DNA of 64,000 nt. It comes from Mimachlamys varia (taxonomy: Eukaryota; Mollusca; Bivalvia; Pectinida; Pectinidae). The notes below the pieces were generated by a model. The model searched no databases and was not told the origin of the DNA. It worked only from the letters and a program-made list of their open reading frames with translations. Positions 1-12,128 of the stretch are shown here, in pieces. The stretch is taken from positions 30,633,465-30,697,464 of the forward strand of contig OX392536.1 of NCBI GenBank assembly GCA_947623455.1. Reading direction: 5' to 3'. A program made the translations under genes and the position numbers. How positions within the stretch are numbered: the first letter of the stretch is position 1; the number at the start of each line of letters is the position of its first letter.

Positions 1-172
1 TGAATTAATGATTGACATACATTTGTTTGTTGTAGGTGGAGTTTGAGCTAATTATTGAGTCTTTTGACATACATTTGTTGTAGGTGGAGTTTGAAGTAAT
101 AATTAACATACCTACATTTGTTTGTTGTAGGCGGAGTTTGAGGTGATGATTGACATACGTTTGTTTGTTGTA
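1..172 (+). repeat. Tandem repeat carrying duplicated 3' splice-site sequence
   Basis: About three and a half degenerate copies of a roughly 43-52 bp unit. Each contains ACATACATTTGTTTG followed by TTGTAGGTGGAG. Each copy is therefore a pyrimidine-rich tract, an AG acceptor and the first bases of the protrudin exon that starts at 174. Only the last AG (172-173) opens into a usable frame; from the third AG the frame meets TGA at 151-153. The left edge is cut by the window. Confidence 0.8.
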
Positions 173-173
173 G

Positions 174-3100
174 GTGGAGATATCCTAACTGGACTTTAGG
201 AGCATGGCTTGTTTGTAACGTCTTCTGTATATTTCTCTCAAAAGGTAATGTGTTTTGGTAAACAGACTTATGAAATACAGGCAATTTGTCAAAACATTTT
301 CATATTTCAAGAATTTAATATCTACTCATTTTGAGCCCTCAAAGTCCAATAAGCTTCTTCAATTGTTCATACCAGTATCCTGTAGAGCAGGGTCTGTTGA
401 ACATCCAAAATGACTGTCAGATCAAGAGTTGATTTGGACTGAATTTCCCTGGAACATCGCTTAGCCAATTAATGGAAGGGGCGGTCCCCACAATAAATTA
501 AGAAAGAAATAAAATTGAAAACCTTACTCGTTCAATACTAGTTGTTATTGTAACCAGTTTGGTCTGACCACAATAAACAGTTTATTAGTGACCAGATAAT
601 TATAAGTCTAGATCATAATATCAAATCTTAATGCAGCAATCAATGAACTACAGATTAAAACCAAAAAGTCAGGTGTGACTTGAAATGCTATGTAGTTGTT
701 TTTTGAAATACTAGTTTATCATTTATGGTATACAAATGCTGTGTTTTCATATATGTTAACCGAGTAAGATTTTGTAAATGCGATACACAGGTGCAATGTA
801 AACATGTTAACTGAGGTAAATTTTGTGGTTAAGTAGGTGCTGTGTTAACATGCTATACCCAGGTAAATTTTGTGGTATACAGGTGTGATGTGAACATGCT
901 AATCAAGATAAATTTTGTGGTTACACAGGTGCTGTGTTTGCGTTAGTGTCCCTAATGGTGGTGGGTATTGCCACACTTTGTCTGGTTCAAGTACATACCC
1001 GCATTCTCGACAAGTTCTTCCCCTACACTGGTCGCAATGATGAGAGGACTGATGATGATGAGGAAGTAGAGGAGACTGTTACTATGAAGACTGTGCAGTA
1101 CTTTCGTTTTAGGTATGTATTACATTAGTCTCCCCTGATTCCACTCCTCGAACCCAGTTTACTTGAATTCCCCTCAGTCATCTAACAATTCACCTGGTCC
1201 CGGCCGAGTTTGTACATATTCAACTATTCTTGGATTACTCAAATCCCATCATGCATGTATCCCTCAAACTATTGATCTGGTCCCCACACGTTCCAGTAAG
1301 TGGTGTTTTACTGTATATTATCTGTGATACTAATGTTTGATTTTGTGTATGTATATGTTGGTCTTTCACTGGGTCACAGGTTCAAGACCTACACTGAACT
1401 AGGGGCAGTTGCCATGTACATGTACTGGCGGTAGGTTTGGGGTTTTTCCTCTGGGATGTCCGGCTTTCCTCCAACACCTAAGTCTGGCACGTCTTCTAAT
1501 GACAACTTCTGTTGACAGGATGTAAAACACTGTCACTAACAACCAGATCGATCAAGTTATGAATTATTTTTCCCTTTTGTTTACTCTTTCCCAGACCATG
1601 ACCTTTGCATGCATGTTCATATAAATATGTAAAAGTGTTGATTACTGTGTTTCTGAACTTGGACTGATTTGTTGAGTCAATTATAAGATAACAATAAACA
1701 TTTATGTAAGATTACTTTATTGTCTAAATGCAAATAAAAATCAGCTACCTATATGGAATGGGCATGTAACACAAAATAATGTGATACAAAGATTGGGCCA
1801 ATTCTGTACCGGACACTGCTGGTCTGATATACTGTAAACAAACTTATTTTCGGGCTTATATATGAAACGACTATTTCGCGATAAATACAGACGTAAATCC
1901 TATGTACAATACATTACAGTACTCATACAGTTGGCATGTATATACCTCTAATTGAAACTTTTTCACAGCAATTATTTTCACAAATTTTAATCAACCGCAA
2001 AATACATGAAAATTAAATGCACACGGAAATAAGCTGTCTAGATAACTTTTAGGTCTACTTTTCTAAGTATTCTTTGTAAATGATTTCGCAATAGGATCGG
2101 TGAGGTAATGTTATTAGCTTTGTAAATTCAAAAGCTGTTTTCTTACATGTTCAATAACAGAAACTTATTTACATTATATGACATACAGTATGTACTGTGT
2201 AACTGTTTTGTTTAGTGTGGTCCAGATGTACGATTTCATTGTGAAGTGTAATGAGTACATAGCCCATCTGTACGGAATCCTTCGATGGGACAACACTCTC
2301 TCATCACTCAAGTAAGTTGATTTAATATTCATATCATATATATTCATTTCTACCACAATACCCTGTGTTATTCCACTCTCAGACCATTGTATAAACGTGC
2401 TGACTGTTGGATAAATATATGTTATATACCACTAGTGGAATATGACCTTCTGGACTTTTAATTGGTTGAGAAGTTGAACTTTGACCAGAAATCATGTGGG
2501 TCAATGTAACCTGCTGATTGTTGATGTCGTCATCGATTGTTGATGTCGTCACAGTTTGGCAGGAATATATATGAGATGATGTGTTTTCGTGCAGATATCA
2601 TCCACGGTTCACAGAAATCAACACTGCCACTGCGACTTAATATTATTGTGGTAGAAACAGGTCACACGACTTGTGGTTATTGGATATAGAATTTATTTCA
2701 ATCTTGTTAATTATTTTTTTAAAGTTACAAAAGACACTCGCTAAAGCTCGTGTCTTTTGTAACTATTAAAAAATAATTAACTCGAGTGAAATAAATTCCA
2801 TATCAGACAACCTCTCGTTGTGTAACCTCTATTTTCATGATAATGATTCCCCTGCTCTCTTCCATGGTCCTTGGTCACCATTGTCTAGCAATGTGTCAGT
2901 CTGGCAAAAACTTCTCCTTAAGACTGTTTTCTTCGGGTGTAATGGGAGAAAAATTCTCTAACTTCTGTGTAGATTCTTAATCCTTAGTTCTGCATGCTTA
3001 ATATTAAATTTGATATGTTTTGATTTTTGCGGGGGGGAAAAACCCATTTAATCTAAAATAAAAACGCGTTGGCTCTCCTCGGTCCATATCCATTTTGAGA

Positions 3101-6100
3101 CTGATCAGGAGAACTGTTTGTCTTTATTTTGAAAAATTTGAGATCTGTCTTATTACATAGCTGGGGTACTTTCATGTTTCAGTGGACACATGAAAAAAGG
3201 ACATGCTATTCTTGATATGTTGTTATTAAGCTCAGAAACTCAGGATTTTCTCCTTATAGTTTGGTCCAAGTGTGTTATTTCGTCCAAGTGTGTTATTTCT
3301 GTACCTCCTGTGCCACTGGTACTGGTGAACATATAGCTGATGACGATTTGTTTGTTACAGGTTCTACATCGAGTTCTGTGTATTCCTGCTGAGTTTAGTG
3401 GTTCTCCCTAACAGAGGCGTCTGGTTCCTGATTGTCAACTGGGTTTTCCTTGCCAATGAAGAAATCTTACAAGGTAAAGATTACACATCCTGTGATTGTC
3501 ATCAAATTGTAAAATGTTTTAAGCTAATCAGTGAACAGTTATTCTGTCAGGGTTGTCAATGCTTTTTGTGTCTGGTCGAAGCTGACAAGAGACAGACTAG
3601 TTGCAAAACTATAGTTGGTCATTTAATAGACATTTCTATTTCTGTGGAATACTTGTTGATATAAGTGTGTAGAAATAAAATAATGAAAAATATTTGTAAT
3701 ACAAATGTAGATGAAATAAATACTCATTATAAATTGATTGTATATGATGAAAATATTGTCTGGTGATATACCTACATTGTAGATATATGAATATAATACT
3801 AGAAAGTACATTTGTGTCTGACGTCATCCTTGTGGAAATTTTGAATATGTACAGCTTCTAGTCTTTTAGATAAGTCTCATTCACCGTAGTTTGGTACTGA
3901 ATATTTTTCCTGGAGCAAATCTGTTTGCTGCCTGGTTCATTATATTATTATTAATCAGAATAAAAATTGGACTATATAATGCAATAACTATCTTATTATT
4001 TGACAGTTATCATTAACTCTGGGTTACGCCTCTACAGCCAAATAAGTGGAAATCCAATGAAACCATTAATACTAGCTGAGGGAACTGGTAATACTGAGAC
4101 GAAACCAGAATCAAATGCAACTCCTGTGGTGAGTGTAACTAAGTGCTACAAGACCAACATACCAAATACCTGAACAGAATCTTCATTGCCGGACAACAGT
4201 TGTTACAGAAAAATAAACAGTAGTCAAGTGAAATTGGGAAAAGATTGGTTTTCTCTTTATGAGATAACAATTAGCAAGTTAAAATACTAGTGTTTTTGCT
4301 TTTCATAAAAGTTCGATGTCTTATCAGTGTTTCTGGTTATGGCTTTTTTGATGCTGCACATAAAACAAAAACTAAAGTATTGATGATACATATCCGCCGA
4401 CTAAAAACTAGATCACCTGGTATTAAAATACGAACTATACCCAAAGAGAGGTTATAAATGTTTATAATCTGGGCTTATGTATTTATCTCTATATAGATAT
4501 AAAGAGAATATCAGACTAGTGATCAATAAGTACATACTTGCCAACCCTCCCGATTTAGGCGGGAGGCTCCCGATTTTAGACTGCCTCTCCCGCCTCCCGA
4601 TCGTGATTGCAAAAATCGGGAAATCTCCCAATTTTGAGAAACCCAAAGTCAATTTAGCTCAACCGTATCACCTTCTTGTGATTTGTACAGTCTTTCACTC
4701 TAGAATTTGACACTGATTAAATAACAAGGCTGTCCCAAGTCCAGTAATGACCCTACTGATGATTGTAAGGGCAGTGCATGCCCCGGGGGACTGTAATTAG
4801 TGGGTGAGGGGGGTCAGGAGAACAAGTCAACACAGCCACGGCACAGGTGTCTGGCAGGCGTGCTCACTCAGGCATCAATCAATTACAACCGGATCTTCTA
4901 ACATGACCAGCATGTTATATATTTGTGTAAACAACTGTAAGACTTCAAAACAAACACTTGATAAGGCTATTATGTATCAATTTACTCACATTTGATTGCA
5001 TTAGACACCGTAAAAATGTGTGTATTCACTGATGGTCGCCATCTTGGATTACGTAAGGTACAAAACGGAAAACAGAATTAAAATCCGGATTTATTAATTT
5101 ACTGACAAATGTGTATTTTATAGTTTTATAAGAAATATTTACACTGTAAATTGATTAAAACATTTTATTTCACATTTAAAGTACATTTGATATTGTGTTT
5201 TTCATGTTTGTTTCCTTCCAATTTGTAAATATATAATGCTAAAAATTTAAAATATTTTTTTTTTCTTCAAAAAATAATTTCAAATCAGGATAAGTTGAGA
5301 TACAAGTGCAAATAAATAAATTAATGAAAACCAATTATTTTCCATGTACAAACTACATACCAACTGTCTATTTTTTTCCTTTTTTAATTCTTTTATTGAT
5401 ATGATTATAAATTGATAAAAAATTAAAACAAAAGGAATATATTCTAATTCTTTCCCCTTTTCTGGTAGTAGATTAAATAGAACAATGAAAAATTATTTAT
5501 GCTTTGGTATGTCAAAGGAACCTTAGCATCAGATATGTGCTATTAGGCTATTATGAGTTTGCAAATAGATTATTCTCTTGAAAATACTACATTATGATAT
5601 ATAGCTACTGGTTCCACGACAAATAGGTAGATTCCAGTCGAAAATTTCAAACACGCACTTTTCTCCCCCATGGAGATTTTGAAAAGTTGGCAAGTATGAT
5701 AAGTATCTTCATTTTTGTGTGTGTGTGTGTGGAGGGGGGTGGGGGGGCATCCTGTTAAGGTTTCCCAGATCAAGATTAAGGGTTTGGGGCAAGTTTCTTT
5801 AGCTTTTGTATTCCTGTGTTGATTTTGCCAATGGGAATTCTCATGGGGTTAAACATTCATTTAATGAATTCAAATTCAGAATATTTTTTGGGGAAAATTT
5901 GAAGTTTACCCTTTTATTGACTTTAGACATTTTTTTCCCCCTCAAAACTCAGGATTAACATTTTGGGGCAAGGCTCTTTAAATGAAAGCGGTTATAAGAC
6001 ATCTCTGGGACAGCTTTAGAAAACAATAATTATCAGTATTTTGACTTTATAACTACATGTATTTCATATCAAGTCATTTGGTTGTTATATATACGGCTCA

Positions 6101-8784
6101 TTATCATTTGACAGAAGTGTGTTGACAATGGCCAGACAGACCCTAATGGTGTACAGAGAGGGGAGACAAGCCAGGTAATACATATTGTGTGTGATGTAGA
6201 TAACAGTTTAATACATGTACTTGCAAAATTAATCTAGCAAAACTTCTTGTTTAAGGCTTATGATATCTTGAGTGCTGTGTTAAGTTTTGTAGCTTTTTCA
6301 TAGTCACTGTTCTCTTTTTGTATTTTAATGAAATATTTACATACATATAAAAATGTTATTATCCGATAAAAATATTAAACCTGTTCATTAAATAGACTCC
6401 CCCGTCTCCTGTGTTGGGATTCTCACACATACTTTTCTACTTTGTTAGTTAAATTGTTCAACTAGGGATGCATTATTCAATTGGTCAACTATAGAATGAT
6501 CAGCTTGTCTGTTATCCTGTTGAAGGTACAAGATGTGGACACTATAGTGGACAGAACAGGTGTGGCTGGCTCCGGTCCTGTGTCTGGTAAACCAGGGATG
6601 GTCGCTAGGCTGAGAGAAATCAAGAAAAAACACCAGCATATCTCTAATGGTTGGTATTACATTCGTCAAACTTATAAGGATATGAGGTCATACAGGGGTT
6701 TCTAGTGAGTACATGTAGCTCTCTCTGTACATGTGGTCTTTTCAGTTTTATCAGGTCGTATACCAGGGGGAAGGTGTAAGAACTCTTAAAGGCCCAATAT
6801 ACAATTTACCTAACTTCAGGAATTTTTTCATGATTCTGAAAAATTCTGAAAAAAAATCCAGTTAATAACTATGCAAAAATAAACCTTAAACGAAGTAAAC
6901 CTGAGCGGTAATTAACAAGAAACTCTTGACATGAAAATCCAAAGAACTGAAAATAATTCAGGTGTGGCCCACTTCAACAACAAGCCGAAGTTAGAAGACG
7001 GCTCAAAATGGATGTGTGTTCACAACTACTGCTGTACCTGTAACCTTGTAAGAATTCATCTTGAATATTGCTGAAATCAGCTTATCTTAACTAAATCTAT
7101 AATTATAATACGTTATAATGCTTGATTTTCTCTTCAAGTTTTGCCGAAAGTTACGTATATTGGGCCTTTAAGGGAAGACTACAGAGGACATTTAATATTG
7201 ACATAGACTTAAACTTGAAAATAATATTAACCTCTTCACCCTTGAAGAAGCATTTGAACTCCTCCAATTCAAAGGTTAGAATAATTCATTATGAAATTTC
7301 AGGGGTGATTGAGTTAAAACTCGAGAACAAATAAAGAACATAATTATGTTTTCTATGAAACAATTTTAAGATCTATAGAAGTTCAACCTTAGTTAATACA
7401 AGATCAATAAGGTGAAAATTGATCATTATTAGTTGCAAATATTAGGAGTGTATATGCCACTGTCACAATACTTATTAAAGATGTTTTTCCTTTTCGTTGT
7501 AGAGAGCTGTTTCAAATGTGAGACATCCTTTTCCTCGATACTTAAAAGAAGGGTAAGTAACTCTTTTAAGTCAACTGACATTTGTATTTTATATTCGTCT
7601 GCTGGAAATCTGATTATTCGGGAGTGAATATAAGATGTAAAACCACTTACCAGTAATTGGTCAATCAATTAATCAATCATTGTATTTTATTCGCCCATTA
7701 AATATATCGCAGATTATCACAAATGAGTGTCTTATTTAATTTCTCATTACCAGTAAAGCTATATTATAGTGGTGTTAATACATTGAAAACTTTGATAAAA
7801 AAAAAATCTCATTTATTAAGTCTGAGCAGGTATGATAATTTTCGTGTTTTGGTGAAGATTATAAATTGTAAATGTCTATTGACAGTACTACTGCCGTCAC
7901 TGTGGTAACAACTTCTGTACCAAGTGCTGTAACCAGAAGGTCCCCAAGGCCATGTTCGGGGCTACATGTGAGTAAATATTACATTAATATAGACAGGCAA
8001 AGTAATTGCATCTACATCCATATCTGAAGATTTTATCTATGAAATTGATCATTGTTCCTCAAAACTGTCTCAAAACGTCTTATTCTTTTTAGAATTATTC
8101 TGACAACAAAATATTATGAAATAATCTATAACAGTTTCTCTGACCTGGTAACATATTTGTCCATAAGTACTGTCACACCTTGTTATCTCGAACTTGTACT
8201 AAAAAAGTAACTCAAAGACACCCTGGTTAATTTGTTATATTGTGTCAGTCCCAGTCAAACCCCATACCAAACATTCTGACCCACTAATCTCAAATACTCA
8301 GATAACACTACATTTTCTCACAGTTCCGCAGACTTTGAGATAATGAGGTTAAACTGTATTCAAGAAAGCCCTGCATATTGTAAGTGAAATGCATTACTTA
8401 TGAAACTAGTGCCTATTCATAAAACCGTTCTCATGCTCAAACATGGGTTTTGTGCTTAAACAGCTTTCTGCTTTAAGTATCTTTTATCATGTTTTTTCCC
8501 CCAAATCATGAACAGAATAAGAAATCTTATTATAATTTATAGCTGAAACAAGAAATTTGGCTTGAGCACAAAATCCATGCTTGAGCATGAGAACGTTTTC
8601 ATGAATACAGGCCCTGGTCACTGACCTATCTATGAATAGAGATGATAGTGATGATGTGTTATTGAAAAAGGATGATAATGTTACAGCTCCCACAGCCCAG
8701 ACAGAGACGGTCCTCGTGTGTAATGTCTGCTACGACCTTCTCACCCAGGAAGATAAGGATAAGGACAAAGAGAAGAAAAGCTGA
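174..8784 (+). CDS. ZFYVE27: Protrudin (ZFYVE27) homologue, 3' ten coding exons, 5'-partial
   Basis: Coding exons are 174-244, 929-1112, 2216-2311, 3361-3473, 4007-4128, 6115-6174, 6526-6649, 7503-7552, 7886-7967 and 8687-8784 (stop TGA 8782-8784). All have GT-AG borders and the phases match, giving 332 residues; the N-terminus is upstream of the window. The first two exons encode two adjacent hydrophobic segments (WLVCNVFCIFLSK, then VFALVSLMVVGIATLCLV). The fourth encodes a hydrophobic hairpin (FCVFLLSLVVLP, then VWFLIVNWVFLA), as in the ER-shaping membrane region of protrudin. Exon 2 has an acidic stretch (DDDEEVEE). The last three exons form a FYVE-type zinc finger with ligands CFKC, CRHCGNNFCTKCC and CNVC, and KVPKAMFGA resembles the vertebrate protrudin finger. 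Protrudin links ER to endosomes and promotes neurite outgrowth; that role is inferred from the family. I saw no clear FFAT motif in these exons. The donor AATG|GTTGGT after 6649 is weak but is the only one keeping phase. Confidence 0.88.
1345..1535 (+). mobile_element. tRNA-derived SINE, copy 1
   Basis: A B-box-like GGTTCAAGACC at 1379-1389 is followed by a 3' domain with TCCGGCTTTCCTCCAACACC and GGCACGTCTTCTAATGAC. The same order of motifs occurs in the copies at 45364-45545 and 51238-51432, so this is one SINE family. It lies inside a protrudin intron. Confidence 0.7.
2655..2825. mobile_element. Palindromic MITE, copy 1
   Basis: A near-perfect inverted repeat: the left arm has TTACAAAAGACACTCGC and the right arm GCTCGTGTCTTTTGTAACT. 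The outer parts TGGATATAGAATTTATTTCA and GAAATAAATTCCATATCAGA also pair. A second copy lies at 51062-51235. It is inside a protrudin intron and would fold into one long hairpin. Confidence 0.75.
4530..5699. mobile_element. TIR element, about 1.17 kb, non-coding
   Basis: The ends CATACTTGCCAACCCTCCCG (about 4533) and AAAAGTTGGCAAGTATG (ending about 5698) are inverted. Near the left end there is internal inversion around CGGGAGGCTCCCGATTTTAG. The interior is AT-rich without a convincing transposase frame, so it is a non-autonomous DNA transposon. It is inside a protrudin intron. Confidence 0.6.
6787..7171. mobile_element. MITE family A (AAAGGCCCAATATAC termini), copy 1
   Basis: Ends TTAAAGGCCCAATATAC and GTATATTGGGCCTTTAA are inverted. 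The interior has CAAGAAACTCTTGAC and ATTCAGGTGTGGCCCACTTC, shared by all five copies in the window (see 18150, 27262, 36388 and 58134). Length is about 385 bp. Inside a protrudin intron. Confidence 0.8.
7503..8760 (+). other. ZFYVE27: FYVE-type zinc finger split over three exons
   Basis: Cysteine pairs run through exons 7503-7552 (CFKC), 7886-7967 (CRHCG, CTKCC) and 8687-8784 (CNVC), which is eight zinc ligands in FYVE spacing. The basic stretch reads RRYYCRHCG. It is closer to the canonical R+HHCRxCG lipid-binding signature than vertebrate protrudin is, but still lacks the paired histidines. The N-terminal WxxD motif of canonical FYVE domains is absent. Confidence 0.85.
8411..8617. mobile_element. 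Palindromic MITE near the last protrudin exon
   Basis: The arms CCTATTCATAAAACCGTTCT and GAGAACGTTTTCATGAATAC are inverted. The inner parts CATGCTCAAACATGGGTTTT and AAAATCCATGCTTGAGCATG also pair. The element ends about 70 bp before the acceptor of the final coding exon. No other copy was seen in this window. Confidence 0.65.
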
Positions 8785-11598
8785 TAGGCTGTAGTGTCAC
8801 CATGGTTACCATCGACTCAGAGTAACTGATGCCCAGCTACAAGGATTACAGCAAAGATTGTACACTCCAGGGAGCAATTATCTAGGATTTTTCTCTTATA
8901 ATTCTCCTCCTATAGAACCCCAGCATTCTGGGTATAAATCTTTGCCAATTATCATCTGGGTGAGGATTGGATGTGACAGAATAGCTCTATTTTTGTTTAT
9001 CATTAGTCCAAAAACTTTAAAACCAGGCTCAGATAAAGGGAGATAAGCAAGTGCCACAGAGGTACTTAAATTGTTCAGTTACTCATGTTGTGAATTTTAG
9101 CTGAAATCAGATGTAAAACTTTTGTGATACCAATTTTCACTAAAATCACCTTTAAAATGCATTATCCAGTATGCAAAATTTTGAAAATAAGTTTTTATTT
9201 TTCAACTTTATATATCAAACCAGAGCTTCATCTAAGTTTCAAAAGTGGAAAGTCATTATGAAATCAATGCTGACTTTAATATCAGTTTGATGGAGAGATG
9301 TAAGTTAATGGTTTAGGGTGGGGTTTGACAGTATGGACTTCTCCAATGCACCAAATAGGAACCAGTTGTTCAAAACCTTTACAAAATATCAGCCTTTGGT
9401 ACCAATTTTTTTCAGATCTTTTGTTGTGAATGACAAAAAACATATGTTCAAAGATGTTCCAAAGAAAAAAAAATAGTGGTGTTTCTCCAGGGGAAAGTAG
9501 GTCAGATTTAGGTTTTATATATTTTTTTTTTTATTGTAGTTTTACATTTCATATTAGGTTCAGGGAAAGAAATTTGACTCAACTACTGGTTGTTCTTCCT
9601 GAAAAATGCATGGAAAAATTGGCATGTTCAGTACAGAAATACAGTGTTCAGCAAAAACAAGAGCCTATTTTAATTTTGGTTAAATTTTAATGTTTCATTT
9701 GCAACAAAAGTATCTTTAAATCTAGTGTACAGCACCAGTAAGAACTGTTGTTAGTGGACTTCCTGTTATATGTCATGAAAAATCTACCTTACTTTTAACT
9801 ATAAAGTAAAAGGATGGAATACAATGTGTGATTCTCATAATGTAAGGTCTACATAGTTCTACACATGTATTTCACATAAAGAATTTCAAGTCTTTGTAGA
9901 AAATTGTCTTAACATAATTGTCTTAACATACTTTTTTGTCGTTTTTGTTGTAAGTTTGCTTTTAGCAACATTGGTTTTGTTTGGGAAAATATCCGTTCTT
10001 GCCAAATCTTTTAAGTAAACGTTTGTGATAAGTTGCTGGTTAGATAACAATGCATATAAAATATGGTTATTTTTGTTAAGCTTCTATTGCCAATAGTCTG
10101 TGTTGACTGAAACTCAAAATGATGTGTTAAAGACATGTTTTAGCGATGTTAATAGAATCAAGGTTCTTTAAATTTGCTTGTAACAGGATATAAACAGGTT
10201 ATAATCATGTGTTTCCGTGAATATTTTGATTACAACATACCTAAGTGAGAGGAGGGCGGGGGGAGTAAATATGTGTATTATGATTTTTTGGGAACACATC
10301 AGAGATATACCATGAAAAGAGTTTTGTGTATGTAGTTCAATGTTTTACATTATCTGTTTGTAAATTATACAGTGTATATACATGAATATATTATATAGGT
10401 TATTAAAGAATGATTTGGGCAAGTGCAACTTTTTTAAAACCAAGATGTAACAATTGATATGACACATTTTATGTTTAGTTTATAAAGATAAACACCAGAT
10501 AACATTATTACATGTACATGTATACAGTTTTTTTTTCTGTATTCTTTTTTGCATAGGTACTTATATAAGATATGTTCGTGATTTCAAACAGTACTAAAGA
10601 AGTAAAGGTCATGTACTATTAATATACAATATACATATAACAGATATAACAAAAGACGGATAAATGTTACTTAATATAGAAGTGAAAATCAATTTCAGGC
10701 AGATCTTGTTATCAGAAGGACAGTTGGAAATCTTAAAAGTTATTGATCTGAGTATTCAAATTGTTTGATCATGAGTTTGGCCAGGACAATGAATTACTTA
10801 GAAATAAATGCAATATTCAAGTTATAAAAGTTTGAGATAAGGAGGATCTGATGTACGTGTTATATGATAGGACATTATCAGTTGACTTTAACAGTTCAAT
10901 CAAAGTGATTTTAGTTGTCCTCATGTCTAGTTTTTGACTACCTCAAACCATGGGTAGTGTTCAAATGCAAGTTTACTTAATTTTCAGCTTGAATAGTTTC
11001 ACTTTAAATTTGTGTTCCTTATACATTTGTAACAAAATTTTAAGAGACAAACATGTCAGCATGGAACTTATAAACTAATAAGGTTAATTACACTTAGATT
11101 TATCATTGAGATTTTGGTTGGTAATTCTGGTTGTGAGAAATACTGGATGTGTAAATTAAATTTTTATTTTTTTTTTCAATTTCAAGATAAGCTAATAAAA
11201 ACTTGTTTTTATTTGGAAACAGATTGTTAATACAGAAAAGTTACAATATAAATGTATTATTAACAAGTATGTATGTTATAGAGAATTTATGTTTAACATT
11301 AATTTTATCCTTATTTTTTTGTTAAGTTTATTTATCTACACATGCATGCAGTGTGTTGCCTGTTTATATACTAATGTCCCAGTCATTGAGTACAGTATTA
11401 TAATGTTTATGATGTAGACAATTTAACAAGGAGCAATATCATGTGACCCGGTAGGCAGTCAGCTTAAGAAATATATTTACAAATCTATATTTAAGTAACT
11501 ACACCAATTTCTTTATGTAATGGATTTATACATTACTGCCATTTAGCCATATTGATTTTTACCTTAAGGACATAACAACGTTTATAAACACCAATACT
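8785..11598 (+). other. Probable protrudin 3' UTR, then intergenic DNA
   Basis: AT-rich sequence with no convincing coding exon. It begins directly after the protrudin stop and should hold at least part of the 3' UTR. Several weak AATAAA-type signals exist, but I cannot choose the polyadenylation site. Confidence 0.5.
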
Positions 11599-11606
11599 AT
11601 AATTTT

Positions 11607-12120
11607 TAGTGCTGTCACGATACGGGAAAACTATACCACGATATATTGCAATACAAAGTGACTGTATCACGATACGTACCACAATATATTGATTTGAAAA
11701 AAGTCTACTCCCGTTTTCATTATCTTCGTTTGTTTGTTTTGTCTTAGACAAAAATACCCCCATATGGCACTTTTTGGCCTTTTTATTTGGCATACAGTCA
11801 TAGCCGTCAGCCATGCTTGCTGTTGTATTTTGACAAAGTAGAAGAGACATTTGAAAAAAAAGATGGGGCTCTGGAAAGTTCAAACATTTAGCTGATTTAG
11901 ACTATGGAAAAGAAAAAGTAGAATAAGGTTTCATGGAAATGACTTTGTTTTACTGTTTTTCTTGGAATTCCTGCAAAATATTGAAGTAAATTAGCCAAGA
12001 TTGAATGTAAGTACTCAAAATTCACCTATACCACAAAAAACCGGTAATTCAATTCCATACCGCGGTGCAACACATTTCTATTGACACATTGCAATATACC
12101 TGTATATCGTGACAGCACTA
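11607..12120. mobile_element. hAT-like MITE with 8-bp target duplication
   Basis: Termini TAGTGCTGTCACGATA and TATCGTGACAGCACTA are perfect inverted repeats of 16 bp. They are flanked by ATAATTTT (11599-11606) and ATAATGTT (12121-12128), an 8-bp target duplication with one mismatch, which is the hAT signature. Internal CACGATA motifs recur. No transposase frame is present, so it is non-autonomous. Confidence 0.85.
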
Positions 12121-12128
12121 ATAATGTT

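Noticed and set aside
9430..9690. 86-codon plus-strand frame after protrudin
   Set aside because: AT-rich composition with homopolymer runs in the probable 3' UTR; no domain.
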